Notes under the pieces: model-generated | Told to the model about the DNA's origin: nothing | Databases searched by the model: none | The model's input: the letters and a program-made list of their open reading frames with translations, nothing else | Shown: piece after piece, positions 13,311 through 34,900 of the stretch | Layout of the letters: each line of letters starts with the position of its first letter | Numbering within the stretch: position 1 is the stretch's first letter | Source: Arenicola marina | Taxonomy: Eukaryota; Annelida; Polychaeta; Arenicolidae | Direction of reading: 5' to 3' | Assembly (NCBI GenBank): GCA_964019135.1 | Contig: OZ025250.1 | Span: forward strand, 54,807,357 to 54,871,356 | DNA length: 64,000 bases | Translations under genes and position numbers: made by a program

Positions 13311-14817
13311 TTTGTTACCTGGGGTGTGTCATAACAAGAGGGAGTTTTGTAATCAAGTTCATCAAGGCTCATGCCGTTCACAAGCAGTAACAGCATGCAA
13401 ACATGTTTCGCACATTTCAAAAGTGTTATCCAGTCCACATGCGTTATCGCCTGAATGTGTGTGTTCTACTAATTGCAATCAGCCGGTGACACTAATCCTT
13501 CCAACAGCCGACAACAGATCGACTTAGGGAATATGAAATGGGGCTTTGGGGCCAAAATGATCGATAGGCTTAATGAATAATCGGTTTATAGAATACTGTT
13601 GCAATGCTAAGACATAGGCCGACGGTCGGGACTGGAAAAAATTGACCGAGTTAGGGAGGCGATCGGATTGGGTAGGTGAGCGGGCAGGGAGGTTTTACTG
13701 TAATGCAAAATTGTTCCATTCGTTATTTAAATAATGCATTGTTTTCTCGTTTTTTATTAAGATAACGCACTATTTCGTCGTTCTTTATTGAAATAACCCA
13801 CACTTACGTTAGTAAATCACGGCTAGGTCTGTTTTCCAGTGCATTCTTCTAGATAATGAACACTTAAGACAAAGACCTGACGCCACACAAATTTATTAAG
13901 TTAATGGATAACACGAGTTATATAGTATCAACTTGAGACAAGGTTGCATCATGGGTGAATGTATTTCTTAGCAATAGCAGTGCGGAACCAGGAATTGGAA
14001 GCAACGGCTAGTTGTGGGGTTCATTTTGGGCAGGTTCAAAGTTCAGGATGAAATAAGTAGGCTGGGGTCCCGGTACAAACGTACTTGTGTAGTAGGTGTA
14101 GTAGGTGTCCACCGCCCCCCCCCCCCCACCCCCCTTCCCTCCACACAGGCACTAGCTTCGCCCCGGCAATGTCAGCGATTATATTAATCTTAAATCCTTG
14201 AGTTAGATAGCATCTTGCTAATAGAATATGCCTCTCGTACAGTGCCAACATATCGAGTAGTAACAACGTGAAGACAACTGCCCTGTATTGTCTGTTAGCA
14301 TTAACTATGAATTAACATTATTGTGGTTTTCAACAACCTGACCAAGATTTCACCATCTCCAACGATCAAACGTAGACATGTACGTGTACGTGAGAATTGA
14401 TCAACTAGAAGCCAAACCTAATGCTGCAACTACAATATATAACATAATAGCCGCCCAGTTGCTCATAACGTTTCATAACAAACTATAAACACCTACCATA
14501 TCCAGCATAAATCATCTGCCAATGACTAACACAATGCAACTTCTTGAATTTTCCCTCCGCCAAAGTGAAAACTTGTGCCTGTTGTAAAACTTCATAAACG
14601 TGTGTACACAGGTTGTTTACCGGTCCCACCGACAGGGGGCGCCCTAGCCCTAAACTGTATCTGAGGCCAGAAGCGTCTAGAGCGCCACTTCCCCTTGCCG
14701 GTGGCCTCAGCCGGTGCACAAAAAGCCAGTGGGGAGAATCAGATCTAACTGACCGTTTCTCCGCTTACCTTGATCGTTTGACACACGGAGCAACCGTTCA
14801 CTTGCTACCAACACCCA
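13311..14817. other. Non-coding right-arm DNA
   Basis: This is the reverse-complement counterpart of left-arm 3300-4850. It includes the pogo/Tigger-like terminus near 13690, and poly-C at 14116-14130. No gene is supported. Confidence 0.45.
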
Positions 14818-15797
14818 TTTAGACCCTGAAGTATACAAGGTTTATTTTGGTGCACCCGTTGCAACGGTCAGCTCGAGATGCAACTTAACAACCCCACTCT
14901 AAATTACATTGGAGAAACTGGATGTGAAACGCCAATCTAGGCGCCCAGTGAATACTAACCAAGATCTAACGACAGCTGTCCCCAAGAGACCCCACTAGGT
15001 GGCAACATTTCACTAATCAAGAACTTCAATTGGGGCCTCCTAAAATTGGGCTCGCTGGTTCCACGCTTGAATATTACAAATGCAATACGGCAGCAATATA
15101 AGTATTTTTTTATTTACAAGCAGATATAATATAGGCATTGCCATATAGTACGATAGATAGTCACGGTGAAGAATTCAAATTAAACTGCCGCCGTTTCCTC
15201 CGCGCTCTTCCAAACTACTTACTATTTGATTAATGACGTCATAATCACCGGGTAAGACATATCCGCGAGAGGAAATAGTTCCTAGAAGTGACGTCAAATT
15301 TTATTATTCAAACATATACATTTTTGGTTTAGACAATCTGGTCGCTTGTTAATACAGCCGGTCGTTTGCTCATCCGTCGGTCTGTTGATAGTCTCTAATT
15401 CTACAAGCCCCAATTTCAGAAACTCCGGGTGAGCGGTCGGGTTGGCTTTTTGCGTTTTATCAGTTTGGGGGTGAGCAAGCCAGTAACGACAGGTTATTGA
15501 TGCGACGACTGCGGTAATTAGACTGTCAGCCACAGATCGACTTATTCAGCCATAAGTGAAAATGCCGCGATGCAAATCGTATTACGTAAACCACAACAAA
15601 AGCGGCAAACCCATCGTCTTTCGCAGACGGCTGGATGCCAACCAACCAAACTAGACCTGGTTGTGAGATATACCGGTCCCGGTTCTCTTCGAAAAGTCGG
15701 GGCATGAACCCACGACCTTTCAGTCACCCGGGTTGCTAATGGAATATTCTCCGCAGTCCGATCACTAACTTATTTATACCAGATGACGCCGATTACA
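14818..15797. other. Right-arm-specific insertion of about 980 bases
   Basis: Left-arm sequence is continuous across the join (CTTGCTA followed by TATGACATATG), whereas here those halves are separated by about 980 bases. The block has no recognisable coding domain, no obvious terminal inverted repeats and no clear target duplication. It is either an insertion into the right arm or a loss from the left arm. Confidence 0.6.
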
Positions 15798-16099
15798 TAT
15801 GACATATGTACGTATGACACCTTTGCATATCTACATGTATATATCTCACTCTATATATATATTTTAAGATTACTTTTCAAGCATATATTGGTCATTTACA
15901 TTTGCATATTTGTCACAGATATCCTATATACACTCGTCCGTAATCCGGAATTGTGAAAGACAACGTCACAAAGAAATCGCTCGAAGTCGACCTTATGCGA
16001 TGCCGATGTCGCCGACTCGTAGCCCAACCACTCTGGTAATTTTACGGTTCCCCGGGGCTCGAAGCCCCACGAGGGACCACTCTACCTTAATCCTATGAA

Positions 16100-16345
16100 G
16101 AAGTTGGTCCACGACATATGGTCCCTCTTGGACGCCATAAAATGAGCCAAAAATTGAAGGATATTTGTTTAAAGGCTGGTCGTGGGGGCTACCGTACCAA
16201 CCATTCTCTCCGCGCCACAGCCGCCGCTCGGCTGTATGCGGCTGACATCGACCAGCAAGGTATCTCAGAGGTCACTCATCTGCAGCCGTGCGTTCGTACA
16301 AACACACGGCTGAAACACAACAGCGTAATTAAGATCAGACACCTC
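16100..16345 (+). pseudogene. Crypton-type tyrosine recombinase fragment, right arm
   Basis: The plus strand encodes MSQKLKDICLKAGRGGY and TNHSLRATAAARLYAADI, matching the left-arm fragment at 2790-3041. Here the reading is lost after SEVTH, so the GH...Y end is out of frame. It is a dead DNA-transposon fragment that was carried along in the duplication. Confidence 0.7.
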
Positions 16346-16809
16346 GTACAAGGTCAGCGGTGCGATACGAAACGTGTGGCCAGTGCAGATCCAAAGCCTA
16401 ACTGGATCACTTATTTAAATTTGGTGATGGAGATGAGACATCTGCAGCGTGCTGATCAATATTTAAGTAAAGATTGATACTTAAACGTTGCCTATGTTTT
16501 ACGGTGTGATGTATTTCAATCTATGTCGTCCGAAACAACGTTAACCAACCATTGTTTCAGCATAGCTTACGCATTACTCACGCCTAACGCGTACTACAAT
16601 AATACATTTCGTGGGTTGTAGCATGGAAGATGCACCGTATTTTGTGGTGTATTTCTGTGTCGTCAGAAACATCATTATCCGCTCATGCCGTCTTCCGAGG
16701 ACGTTAGCTCATGTCAATGCCACGTCCCTATGACACCTACACACATCACATTACAGGAAAGTAATCTCATGAGAGAAAAATGAAGGATGACGTCACCAGT
16801 AGATTTTAC

Positions 16810-24994
<8,185 letters not shown>

Positions 24995-24999
24995 CTGTT

Positions 25000-25770
25000 T
25001 CACAAAAAAGACACGTATATAGATATTCGAAATATTAGGCAACTGAAAGACATTGTTCATCATAAAACCGTAACACTTGGTAGATATTGGAACGATACAC
25101 AATGTCGGTAGGTGTACATAGTCTTTTCCGTACTTCTATTTCGTCATCATATACAGTCACATAACTTTCTGCGGTCGACTCAATGTTTTGAATGGAACTG
25201 ATCTCTTAATATTACGAGTGCAAATGTACAGATATGGTGTGCTAATGCATGACAAGGTTCCAAAGCTGTAATAATATTGTGAAGCAACACTGATGCATCG
25301 CGTGTGGCAAAGTGTGGGTTTCGTGTGCATTACATCATATCATCAATTTCGTTTTTGCATTATAACATATCTACGTCGCATAGATTTAACATTTACACAG
25401 TCACAGAATAGGGCCAGGACGTTTCTCCAAAACTCCTTGACAATCCTATTGTAGGTAAAACATTTCTGCATTGGTAGCTTTAAGTAAAAGATACTTTTTT
25501 AAAATATGATGCACAGCGATATGTTTAAGTGCCACAACTGACTACCACCAAGTTAATAACACTATTTGGAAATGGAACGGCAGTTGTCAGGGTGGGGTGC
25601 AGTGCGGGTGTCCGGGCGAGCTGGGTGGAATTGTCCGTGGGTAACTAACCAAGGGCTGTTTTTTTGGGGCGGTGGGGCTGTCCGTGGGGGTGGGGGGGGG
25701 GCAAAATCCATGTTGCCACTTCATGCACATAACAACTGCACACTCCCATGGAGATCCTTCCTCTCGCCAG
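25000..25770. other. Intergenic DNA between kinases B and A
   Basis: About 780 bases separate the kinase B stop from the first coding exon of kinase A. It is AT-rich apart from a G-rich patch (25590-25700). The kinase A promoter or 5' non-coding exon may lie here, but I cannot place either. Confidence 0.4.
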
Positions 25771-25946
25771 TTACCTGTGCTGCAGCGACGCCATTCTCAT
25801 CGCTAATTGACGGAAGCTAGGCCTGTTCTCCGGGTCCGTAGCCCAAGATGTCACCATTATGGAATACAGGTCGTCGGGACATTCTGCTGGCTTCACGTGT
25901 GGCGTGCCAGATGTCATCATCCTCACCACTTCGAAGTTGGTTAAGC
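25771..25946 (-). CDS. Kinase B exon 12 (C-lobe end)
   Basis: It encodes [34 protein letters not shown] and [19 protein letters not shown], then stop. The helix-I Cys of CW is Ser (TSW). There is no tail after the kinase fold, so the Src-type inhibitory tyrosine is lacking. Acceptor GTCTCCAG; exon 176 bp. Confidence 0.87.
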
Positions 25947-28900
25947 CTGGAGACAAGAAAGCGGTAAGCGGTAGTCATTACACATTTCATTCTCCACCGT
26001 ATGGTGGCGCTCCGCAAAGCGGTACCATGCAGCAACGCCGATGTAGGCTAGTGAGGAAAAACGACATGATGATCATGATTTCTAAAAAATATATCAAAGC
26101 ATTGTGGTTTTAGGCACTTTTGCGTGCACACGAGGGCTAATTTAGACAAAGATAAACGTTCGAAACGATTATTGATTTGGGCAAAATATGCCCGTTAACC
26201 ACTTGCGGTCATGTGGCGTCAATGGGAGAAGGGAGGAAGAGTGAAGCCATTTCCCCGGGGGTAACCCCCTACTCTTTGCGAAGAAGGACGAGGGATCTTT
26301 GTCCTGCGACCACACATACATGGCCACAGCGGGGATCGTACCATCGACCGACGTGCCGTGAGGCTCTCATGTAGCCGGAGTACTTGGGACGAACTCTCTA
26401 GCCCACTGAGCCACCGGCCGGCCCCCGGTAACAACAAACCAATACGCACTCACTTCAGAGAAGTTCTCACTTCAATATTTACGCAATAAGCTGGGCTTGG
26501 TGGACGGCGACCAGGAATGTGTGTACTGTCAATATGAGGACTGACCTTTGTACGGCAGTTGTCCATGTGTTGTGATCTCTACCAGGACGATGGCGTACGC
26601 CCAGACGTCGGACTGGGTGCTGTAGTGCTTGAACTCTATCACTTCCGGCGCACACCAGCGAACCGGAAAAATACCTGACAAAATAATAACAACAATATAT
26701 GCTATACGTGCTTAATATTATATTAATTATGTGTTGTTAAAGATGATACATGATACAAATCAAGGTTAACAGGGGCGGATCCGGGGGGGTGGGTTCATAC
26801 GATCCGGACAGGACCCCTGCCCCATTTTGAGGCCTTTATAGAGTTTCTATAGAGCCTCTCAGATTTCCAAATTGCTGGATCCGCTCCTGAGTAAGTTATT
26901 TTGCCATATAGTCTGAAAAAGTGGGTGGAACAATAAGCATGATGTTTCAGTAAATGAATTGAAAATTGCAGATATGGAAAAAAAAAAAACAATTAAGAAA
27001 CATATATTTGTAACGACTGATGTGACCTCAAGTATCTGAATTTGTTAGAGGTCAGGACTGAATAAAAAGTCGTTATTAATATTAATTAGATATTAAACCC
27101 TACCATTGTTGGTCTCATATACTTCAGCATGACACCAACTAGCACACCACTGTACCAGCGACATGATTGATAAAGTCGTTGTTAGACCACTTGATATTGA
27201 GCAGAATTGTCCATGTATTTCTCTCAGTATAGACACATAGGATTATTTCTCCGTTCGGTACTGACCCACGACCTCCACATAGTCCTCATCCACAGCGTAC
27301 ACCAGGCCACAGTCGGCTATCTTCACTGTGTTGTTGGCTCCGACCAGGACGTTCTTGGCGGCCAGATCTCGATGAGTGACACCTTTGTCTTCGATGTACG
27401 CCATTCCAGAGGCGATCTGAACAGGACAACCGGTCAGCAATACTTATAAGTAGTGACATCACTATTGACATTAAATAAGTTAAACTATATTTTGGGCATA
27501 ATAGAAACGCAACAAGTGTGCGTTATGACGATACTCAAGAAGTATGTGTCTGCAACTCGGCGTAAAGACAATGGTACATACTTTCCATGGAGATAAAAAA
27601 ACTAAATAATCTCAAGAGATCAGAAGTGAAAATATCACAATAAAGTGGATATATGTTGGGATAAAAGAATTGTTGGCAAAATGTAAGAATGTTACTTATC
27701 ATATTAGTCTTATTTGTGTGATTTCATATAGCTGTTATCTTAAACGTTGTGCTTGGAGTGTTAATATATATTTACGGTTATATTTATATCAATGCTTTCA
27801 AGAAACCAATACTATTAATAATTTCAAAAACAACATACGAATACGTATATATATAGGGTATGGGCTAATGGGATTCCTCCACGCCACAGCCAACATCATG
27901 CGCCACATTTATAAATTCAGAAGGCACTACTTTCTAGCGTATCTAAATGCTGCAATATTATTTTAACACATATTGACTAACAGGAGACGAAAAAGCAAAG
28001 CAAAAAAAAGGCTCGGTATCTCAGCAAAGCAACAAGTGTGGTTGAAAAATTACAAATACGCACATTTGTGTGTGCTCACCTGTTTTCCGATATCCAATAG
28101 ATCTTGGAGTTCCAGAGACGTTCCCTGTTCACTTCTCAAGTAGTCCCTGAGACTGCCATATTCCAGTAATTCCATTACGATGAACAAGGGTTCTGCTTCA
28201 CAGACGCCGTAGAGACGCACGATGTTTGGGTGTCGCAGGGTTTTCATCACCCCGAGAACCGACTTCAGCTCGTGGCGAGACCATCGAAGGTTCTTCACCT
28301 GTTTGATGGCCACCTTCGTCGTGCCTTTCCAGAACCCTGCCAAGAAAACGGATCGCATACATGTATTTATCTCGCGCGCGGACATCCTAGCGAGCCGCGG
28401 TCGACATCATACAGAATACCGAACAGCGAACAGGCGCGCAGGGATATCAAGCCGGCCACCAACTTCTGCTCCGGTGAACAAATGTGCTTCTCTCCGAATA
28501 GCCCACAGGCTTTCAGGATTTAAATTCAAGACAGAATATACTTATTCGGCATGGCGAAGAGGTTGGCAATACAAAAGAGTACAAAATAGATTACTTGAAT
28601 ACAGGATATTGTTATGTTTTTATTTTTGTGACATCTGAGACAGACTTATCCATGTGCTTAATTTCCTTGGCAAAACAAAACGCGTTTAAAATGTATGAAA
28701 AAGGTTTAGCCTACTTTTATCAATAAACATATAAGGACCACCCAACTGGTTATTAAGTCTCATGTATCATATTTTAAAACAATGACAATGTTTACACACT
28801 GATATATCTGGTTATTCAGCGCATGGCGTTATAACAGCGTTATATACGCACAGTTTGACTTAAATAAACGGCGAAGAACCCACCAACAATAGTACAATGA

Positions 28901-31900
28901 CGGCATACCCAACCAAACAGAGGCAAAGTTTCCTTTCGCCAGTTTCTCTCCCTTCTGCACGTCGTCTCGGGGTAGGTGCAGTGATTTCCGGTAGCGGCTG
29001 GACAGGTCTGGTAGATCTGGGCGAAGCCTCGGGCACGGCTTCCGCAGTGGTTGACATAATTGTTGGGTATTGTCCACTGAAGAAGCAAATAGTAAGCTGT
29101 TGGCATGTAGGTTGCTCTCCTGTATAATAACCGCACATGCTGAATACACGTACGACGTCCGACTTGATGGCTTAAAGTATTCTCAAATCAGTAAAAACAA
29201 ACTCAAGTTTGTTGTTGTTTGTTTATCTTGTTTGATAAACTACATATTACCTTGGTTGGGGTTACGCAATCGTGCGTGTAATTGTTGGTACAATAGTGTA
29301 AAAACCTGCCTTTATTATATGACCTACATTTGTACACGACACGTGCCAAATTCACGATTTAAATCGGTTCTTTATCATAAAGGAGTAAACAAAAGTCGAA
29401 TTGCAAAAGAGCGAGGAAATTATATTTATAATTCTTCTTAAGAAAATAAGCCAAAGCAGATATGATGACAGGCGGAATAAGACAGGTAGCACGTACTTTT
29501 GCAGCAAAGAATCAACTCTGGAATGTGGAAAAAAGTGCCTGCTAGTGGAGCCATGGAGTAAGTCCCATCTTCTTGCTGCTTTATCTCATAATCAAATGAC
29601 ACGCGCTTTCTCTCTCCTTCAGCCATCGTCAGAACCATCAGCCTGAAACACACCAAATGCAAACGGTTCAACACGAACCTCTCGCGTCTTCACATATATA
29701 TGTGGGCTCTCCCAGAAAATATCCAAAGGATTTTTGGAGGGTGGGTTGAATTTCACTAGACCCTTTTTGAAGCTATTTCTACATAAACAATGCTTTCATA
29801 CATATAGCGGAGACGTCGAAGGACGAAAATCCATATGCGTTGTGGCAGTTGGATTGGCCATGATCGTACGACTTATAGACCGTATGGAATACATGACCAC
29901 AACAGCGGACAAAGTCACGATGACGTTATGGGTAAATCTGTAAGCTGTAGCTATGGCGGCGCCACTGGTTGTCAGGGTGCAGGGCAATTTGGGCTAAAAG
30001 GAACATTCGACTGGCAATTTGGACTGAATAGAACGTTCAACTGATAATTCGGGCAAAATGGCGCATTCAAATGATAATTTGGGCCAACTGGGGCCTTTAA
30101 CGGGCAACTAGGACCAAATCAGGCATCTGTGCACTAAATGCGTCATGTAGGGTGCGCATTGCAAGAGCTATTTTGAGCATTGAATTAACCGATATGAAGG
30201 GAATTAGATGTCAAGACATGGTTTGGAGCGACTTTGCCCAATGGGATTGTTCATCAGTGTGAGTGTTTACCCTGTTCTACCCTCACGAGGTATGATCCAA
30301 TGGGATTGGTTGGTGACGTCAGCAACGTCCTGGCCTCCACTTTGCTGATATTACCATGATACCACCTGAAACGTCAATTGTTTATCTTTTGTTCCGTTAC
30401 ATATTAGAGATCTGCGCGGGGCGAGCATGACGGCGGGGGCTGCGGGTACCCGCGCCCGCAGTGCTGGTTCGCGGGGGCGGGGAAGGCGCGGCCACAGTTC
30501 TTACGGGCGCAGGTCGGGGCGGTCAGATCCATATCTGTGCGGGGCGGGCGCGGGGCGGGCGCGAGCAAGCCTTTGCGGGAACTGTCCGCAATGCGCCCGC
30601 AGCGTTTGAAACTTAAACATAATTTTCATTCATTTATTTTTTAAGAGACGTAAAAAGACGCAGTAGATTCAAGACCAAACCATCGACCAGTAACAAATCA
30701 TATTTTCGTGCATCAATAAAAACGTCCGTTTCCGGCGTAAATAATACCTTAGTTAGTGCAATCATCTTTTATTGTTGTCTTGCGACCGATTAAGCTTCAT
30801 GTAATCTCGTATAGTGTGAGACAAAGGTAGTTAGGTACGGTCGTTTTCATTGTCACTGACTTTCCTTGGGGCATGCAATGCATTTATTCATCCCCCGCAC
30901 ACTCTCTAGTTCTATTTCCAAATCTCTTTGTCTTTCCAAAGAATGGGTAATGTTATAAATTGGAAGTCAAGCAGCCGTTTAATTAGAGATAACGTGGTAA
31001 CTGGGGAACGAGGCAGTAAATGCCTTCATGGCTACACACGTAACAAGGGGGTCGATGCAGGCGTCATTGTCATTATATGTAGTACATATATTGAACAGTG
31101 AACTAGTCCGATTAGAACTAGAACCGAGTGGAAATAACAAGCTCCTAACCATAGTTGCCCATCACATATCAAAATATTCTACCATCACGTATAATGCAGT
31201 ATACAAATAGCTAATGGGAGATCGTTACAAAACACCATATGCTCATAAGACATAGGAATGGTCAAGTGAAATATATATGTGTTCAGCCTATCGATTATAA
31301 TTGGACTAATTCTCTGTCCAGTATATGTACTTTCACTTTGGTAACTCGATCCAACCTTTCAAACATTAATTTCATTATTGCAATACATCATTACACAATT
31401 TAACAGCATGTGCCAGATGGCAAGGCTGTCTCCAGATGTATAACATTACAGGTTCACATGATGAAACTGGGTTAAACAGTTGAAAACCTGCCAAAGCAAC
31501 TATGGCTTGTATTATTCCAACTGGGATATTTACATTGTTTTGTTTATAACGCCTTAATTTTAAAGAGTTGATAGTACGGGTGATTTTCATAGTTGATTGT
31601 ATATCAAGACGAAAGAAATTATGGCATAACCCTTTCTTATTTATTAATTCATGTTTAATGAGCAAAGTTTACTTTGAACCTAAAGGTTAACTATCTGGCC
31701 CTGATACCCTTACAACATGTTTCTATCTTACCAATGAATCTCCTATTCTTTCGTGGAAATAACTGGGGTTAAAATGTCATAAATAGGCCCACAGTTTCAC
31801 GACGAAGTACATATGAACATAAACAACAACATAAATGCCTTTCTGTCATTTTGACCAATACATCTAAGCCAGCCGTTACAGTCCTGTCAAATGAAAATCT

Positions 31901-34900
31901 TAGGCTTTCATTGCAGCAAATAATACAGAGCATTATGCGGTAAATGCCTGTATGAGCAGCGCTAAGCTTGTTGTGGAGCGTAACTTACTCGTGGACAAGC
32001 AGACTGCGCGGCTCCGCTACGTGGTTCAAGGGGACGAAGCCAGTTTGCTTACTGCTGATGTTTTGCGCGCGAGACCATGGCTCCCCGTCCGACCTGTGAA
32101 GGCAAAAGAGTTCACCATACCGCAACCACCACAACCACCACACCTGTTAATTAGGGTAAACCTTTAACGGCTCGTGGGAAGATGTGAACGATGTTTCTAT
32201 ATTCGTTTCTATGTTGGCTGATGGATATACACTTTCCAGACTCGGATCGGGGCCGCCTCGATAGCGAAGTGGGTTAGAGCGCTCGCCTTCAGGGCCCTGG
32301 CCACCTGAGAGCCTAACGGCACCTGTATCGATGGTTCGCGCCCCGCTGAGGCCATGTGTGTGTGACCGTAGGATAATGATCCCATGTCATTCTTTGCAAA
32401 GAGTATGCAGTCATGCCCGGGGACATAGCTCCACTTTCCCTTTCTTTTCCCGTTGACGCGATATATGCTCAAAGCGTCCTGAATATACGACCATCCAGGC
32501 GCGGATCGACAATTAAAAAATGGCTAGGAAGGCGAGAGGGGATCCAAAAGAAATAGTCCATTAAATGAAAAGGGGAGAGACGGTCAGCTATAAAATGGCA
32601 TCATTACAGTTTAAATGGCAAAAAAGGCGCCCTCTCCCCAAAAAGGAATAGGGGCGTGTATGTGCATGCATAAACCTGCCTTCACATATCAGCCTTATTG
32701 ATACTTACTGCTTTGTGAGTACCTTGACTCTATCACCTTTCTTTAGGCTTAAGTCTTGCGTCACCGTCGCGAAGAAATCAAATATTGCCACAACTTCCCA
32801 GGCATCGGGATCTGGAACAATCGAAACAATACATTAACCGAGTGTCAGTCCAACTGTGTGTATTTGATTAACTGTTGGCGCGGATCCATCGGGGTTATGG
32901 GTCCATGGGGTCTGAACACCTCCCCACTCACCCATCCGCCTTTCTTACCGAGTTTTGTTTTTCTGCAACGGCAACGGTTGTTCTGGACCCCCAATCATTT
33001 CTTGCGAACTGTAGACCAGTTGTAGTATAAAGAGCGTTTCATGCAGTAATCAGAGGGTGACATAATGTCGATACCATTAGAAAGATGGCGTGTTTATATC
33101 TCTCACCATTTAACATATCACTGGTCACAGACAACACATCTTCATCCTGGTCCACTTCCACATAGAGATTACTGTCATCAACGCGACGGTAATCTGGAGA
33201 AAACAACATGTTGTGAGTGACATATTAACATGGCAAACGACACATATAGCTCGGCAATGATTGATAAAATAGCCCCTTCCTGCACCCCCCCTCCCGCTCA
33301 CCACCCCCTACTCCCACACAGGAACGCTTACTAACAGCGGTCTGGATGTGGCAGGCTGGGTGGGGGAATGCATACGTGTTTACGTATGTAATTTTGTCAA
33401 TGTAGAATTCGTGAACATTTTTGCAAAAGAATATATTTGCTCGGCAGGACACTGTATTCGGTGAAATGCCAGTGGCGGATCCATGGGAACGTGGATACAG
33501 GGGGTTGCCTTACGCTGTAGTGGGTGGCATGCCAATCCGTGGGGAAGGGGAGGGGGTTATTATTCAGTAATATTCTCAATATAAAATGATATACGACTGT
33601 CGATGAGGGTGCTCCGGCGTCTGGATCCACCCCCCCCCCCCCACCCACCCCACCGAAAAGATTTCATGAACACCCTGCTTTGGTACCAACATTTCCCCAT
33701 CTGTCGGTCGTAAAATGTTTCAAAGCCATCACACCCTCCTTAACCTCCCCTCTCTGGTTGTGATGTTGGAGAAAGTGCCACGGTCCTTCCTGAGTCATCA
33801 GATGAACGGAATGACGGAGTCGCGGGGTGAACTTGGTGTTGACACATTAACATAGACACGTTAAGCATCCAGTCCTTGCCGCAGTCCTACCTGGGTCACT
33901 TGATGAACTGGATGAGGTGTCGGATTCGCGGGATGAGCTTGGCGCTGACACGTTAACATAGATCGGACGCTCGTTGTGTGACGATTTCTTGACATTGGTG
34001 GCGTCTGAAAAAAACAAGCCATTTACGACTACAACTTTTATCCTGACTTCATAAGTTGTTACAATGAGACCAAAAAAATGGTTGTGAACATTCACCTGCG
34101 TCGACCAGATGAAGGCTTTTGATTCGGATAGGGTACAAACTATGCACACCAACATATACAGATCGCTTATGAATAACGGACCTTTGTCTGACTTTTTCAG
34201 CTGGAGAGGGCACCCGACAAGGGCGTCCCCTCAGTTGAAGTTGCCAAGATCACACAGTATGCGGACCACGCTGCTGAATTTACTTCCAACGTCAAATTAT
34301 TGATCTTCATGCTGGGGTTGGAAGATAAAATATAAAAAAACGAAGGCAGTGTAGGTGGAAAGAAAGCCAAAATAGAAATATAAAGTATGTGCGGATCTAG
34401 AATTCTGTTGAATCACAAGTTTTGTTTTCCTCGGGATGCGATTTGACGTTGATCGGACAAAAGTACCCGAAATTGAAAACATGTTGAAAGTTTATGGGTG
34501 ACAAAATCTGTCGTTAAGAGGCAGGCACTCAGTTTTGAAAACTTTAGCTATACCGAAGTCTATGCACGTTTTGTCTGTTCTGCCACTACCCGATGCATTA
34601 TTTGTTAATCGCCTTAAGGATATTGTGGGGTCACTTTTACGAAAGAAGAAAAGAGTACGGTATCCACATACCATCCTTTTTAAAAAACAAAGTTACGGAT
34701 TACTTGGATAAACCGGCTGGTTGTCCCAGAATGTGTCAGGCAGAACCTCTTGACTGAAAATATTTACAAAGACGAAACCTCGTGTTGGGAGCTTGACCCA
34801 CATCTGTTGGCAGCGAAAGCAAACTCTATTTGGCCAAAAGAAGGGATTTGCGTCACAAATATATTACACAGGGCAGCATCCGGTTGATGAGCCAATTTTG

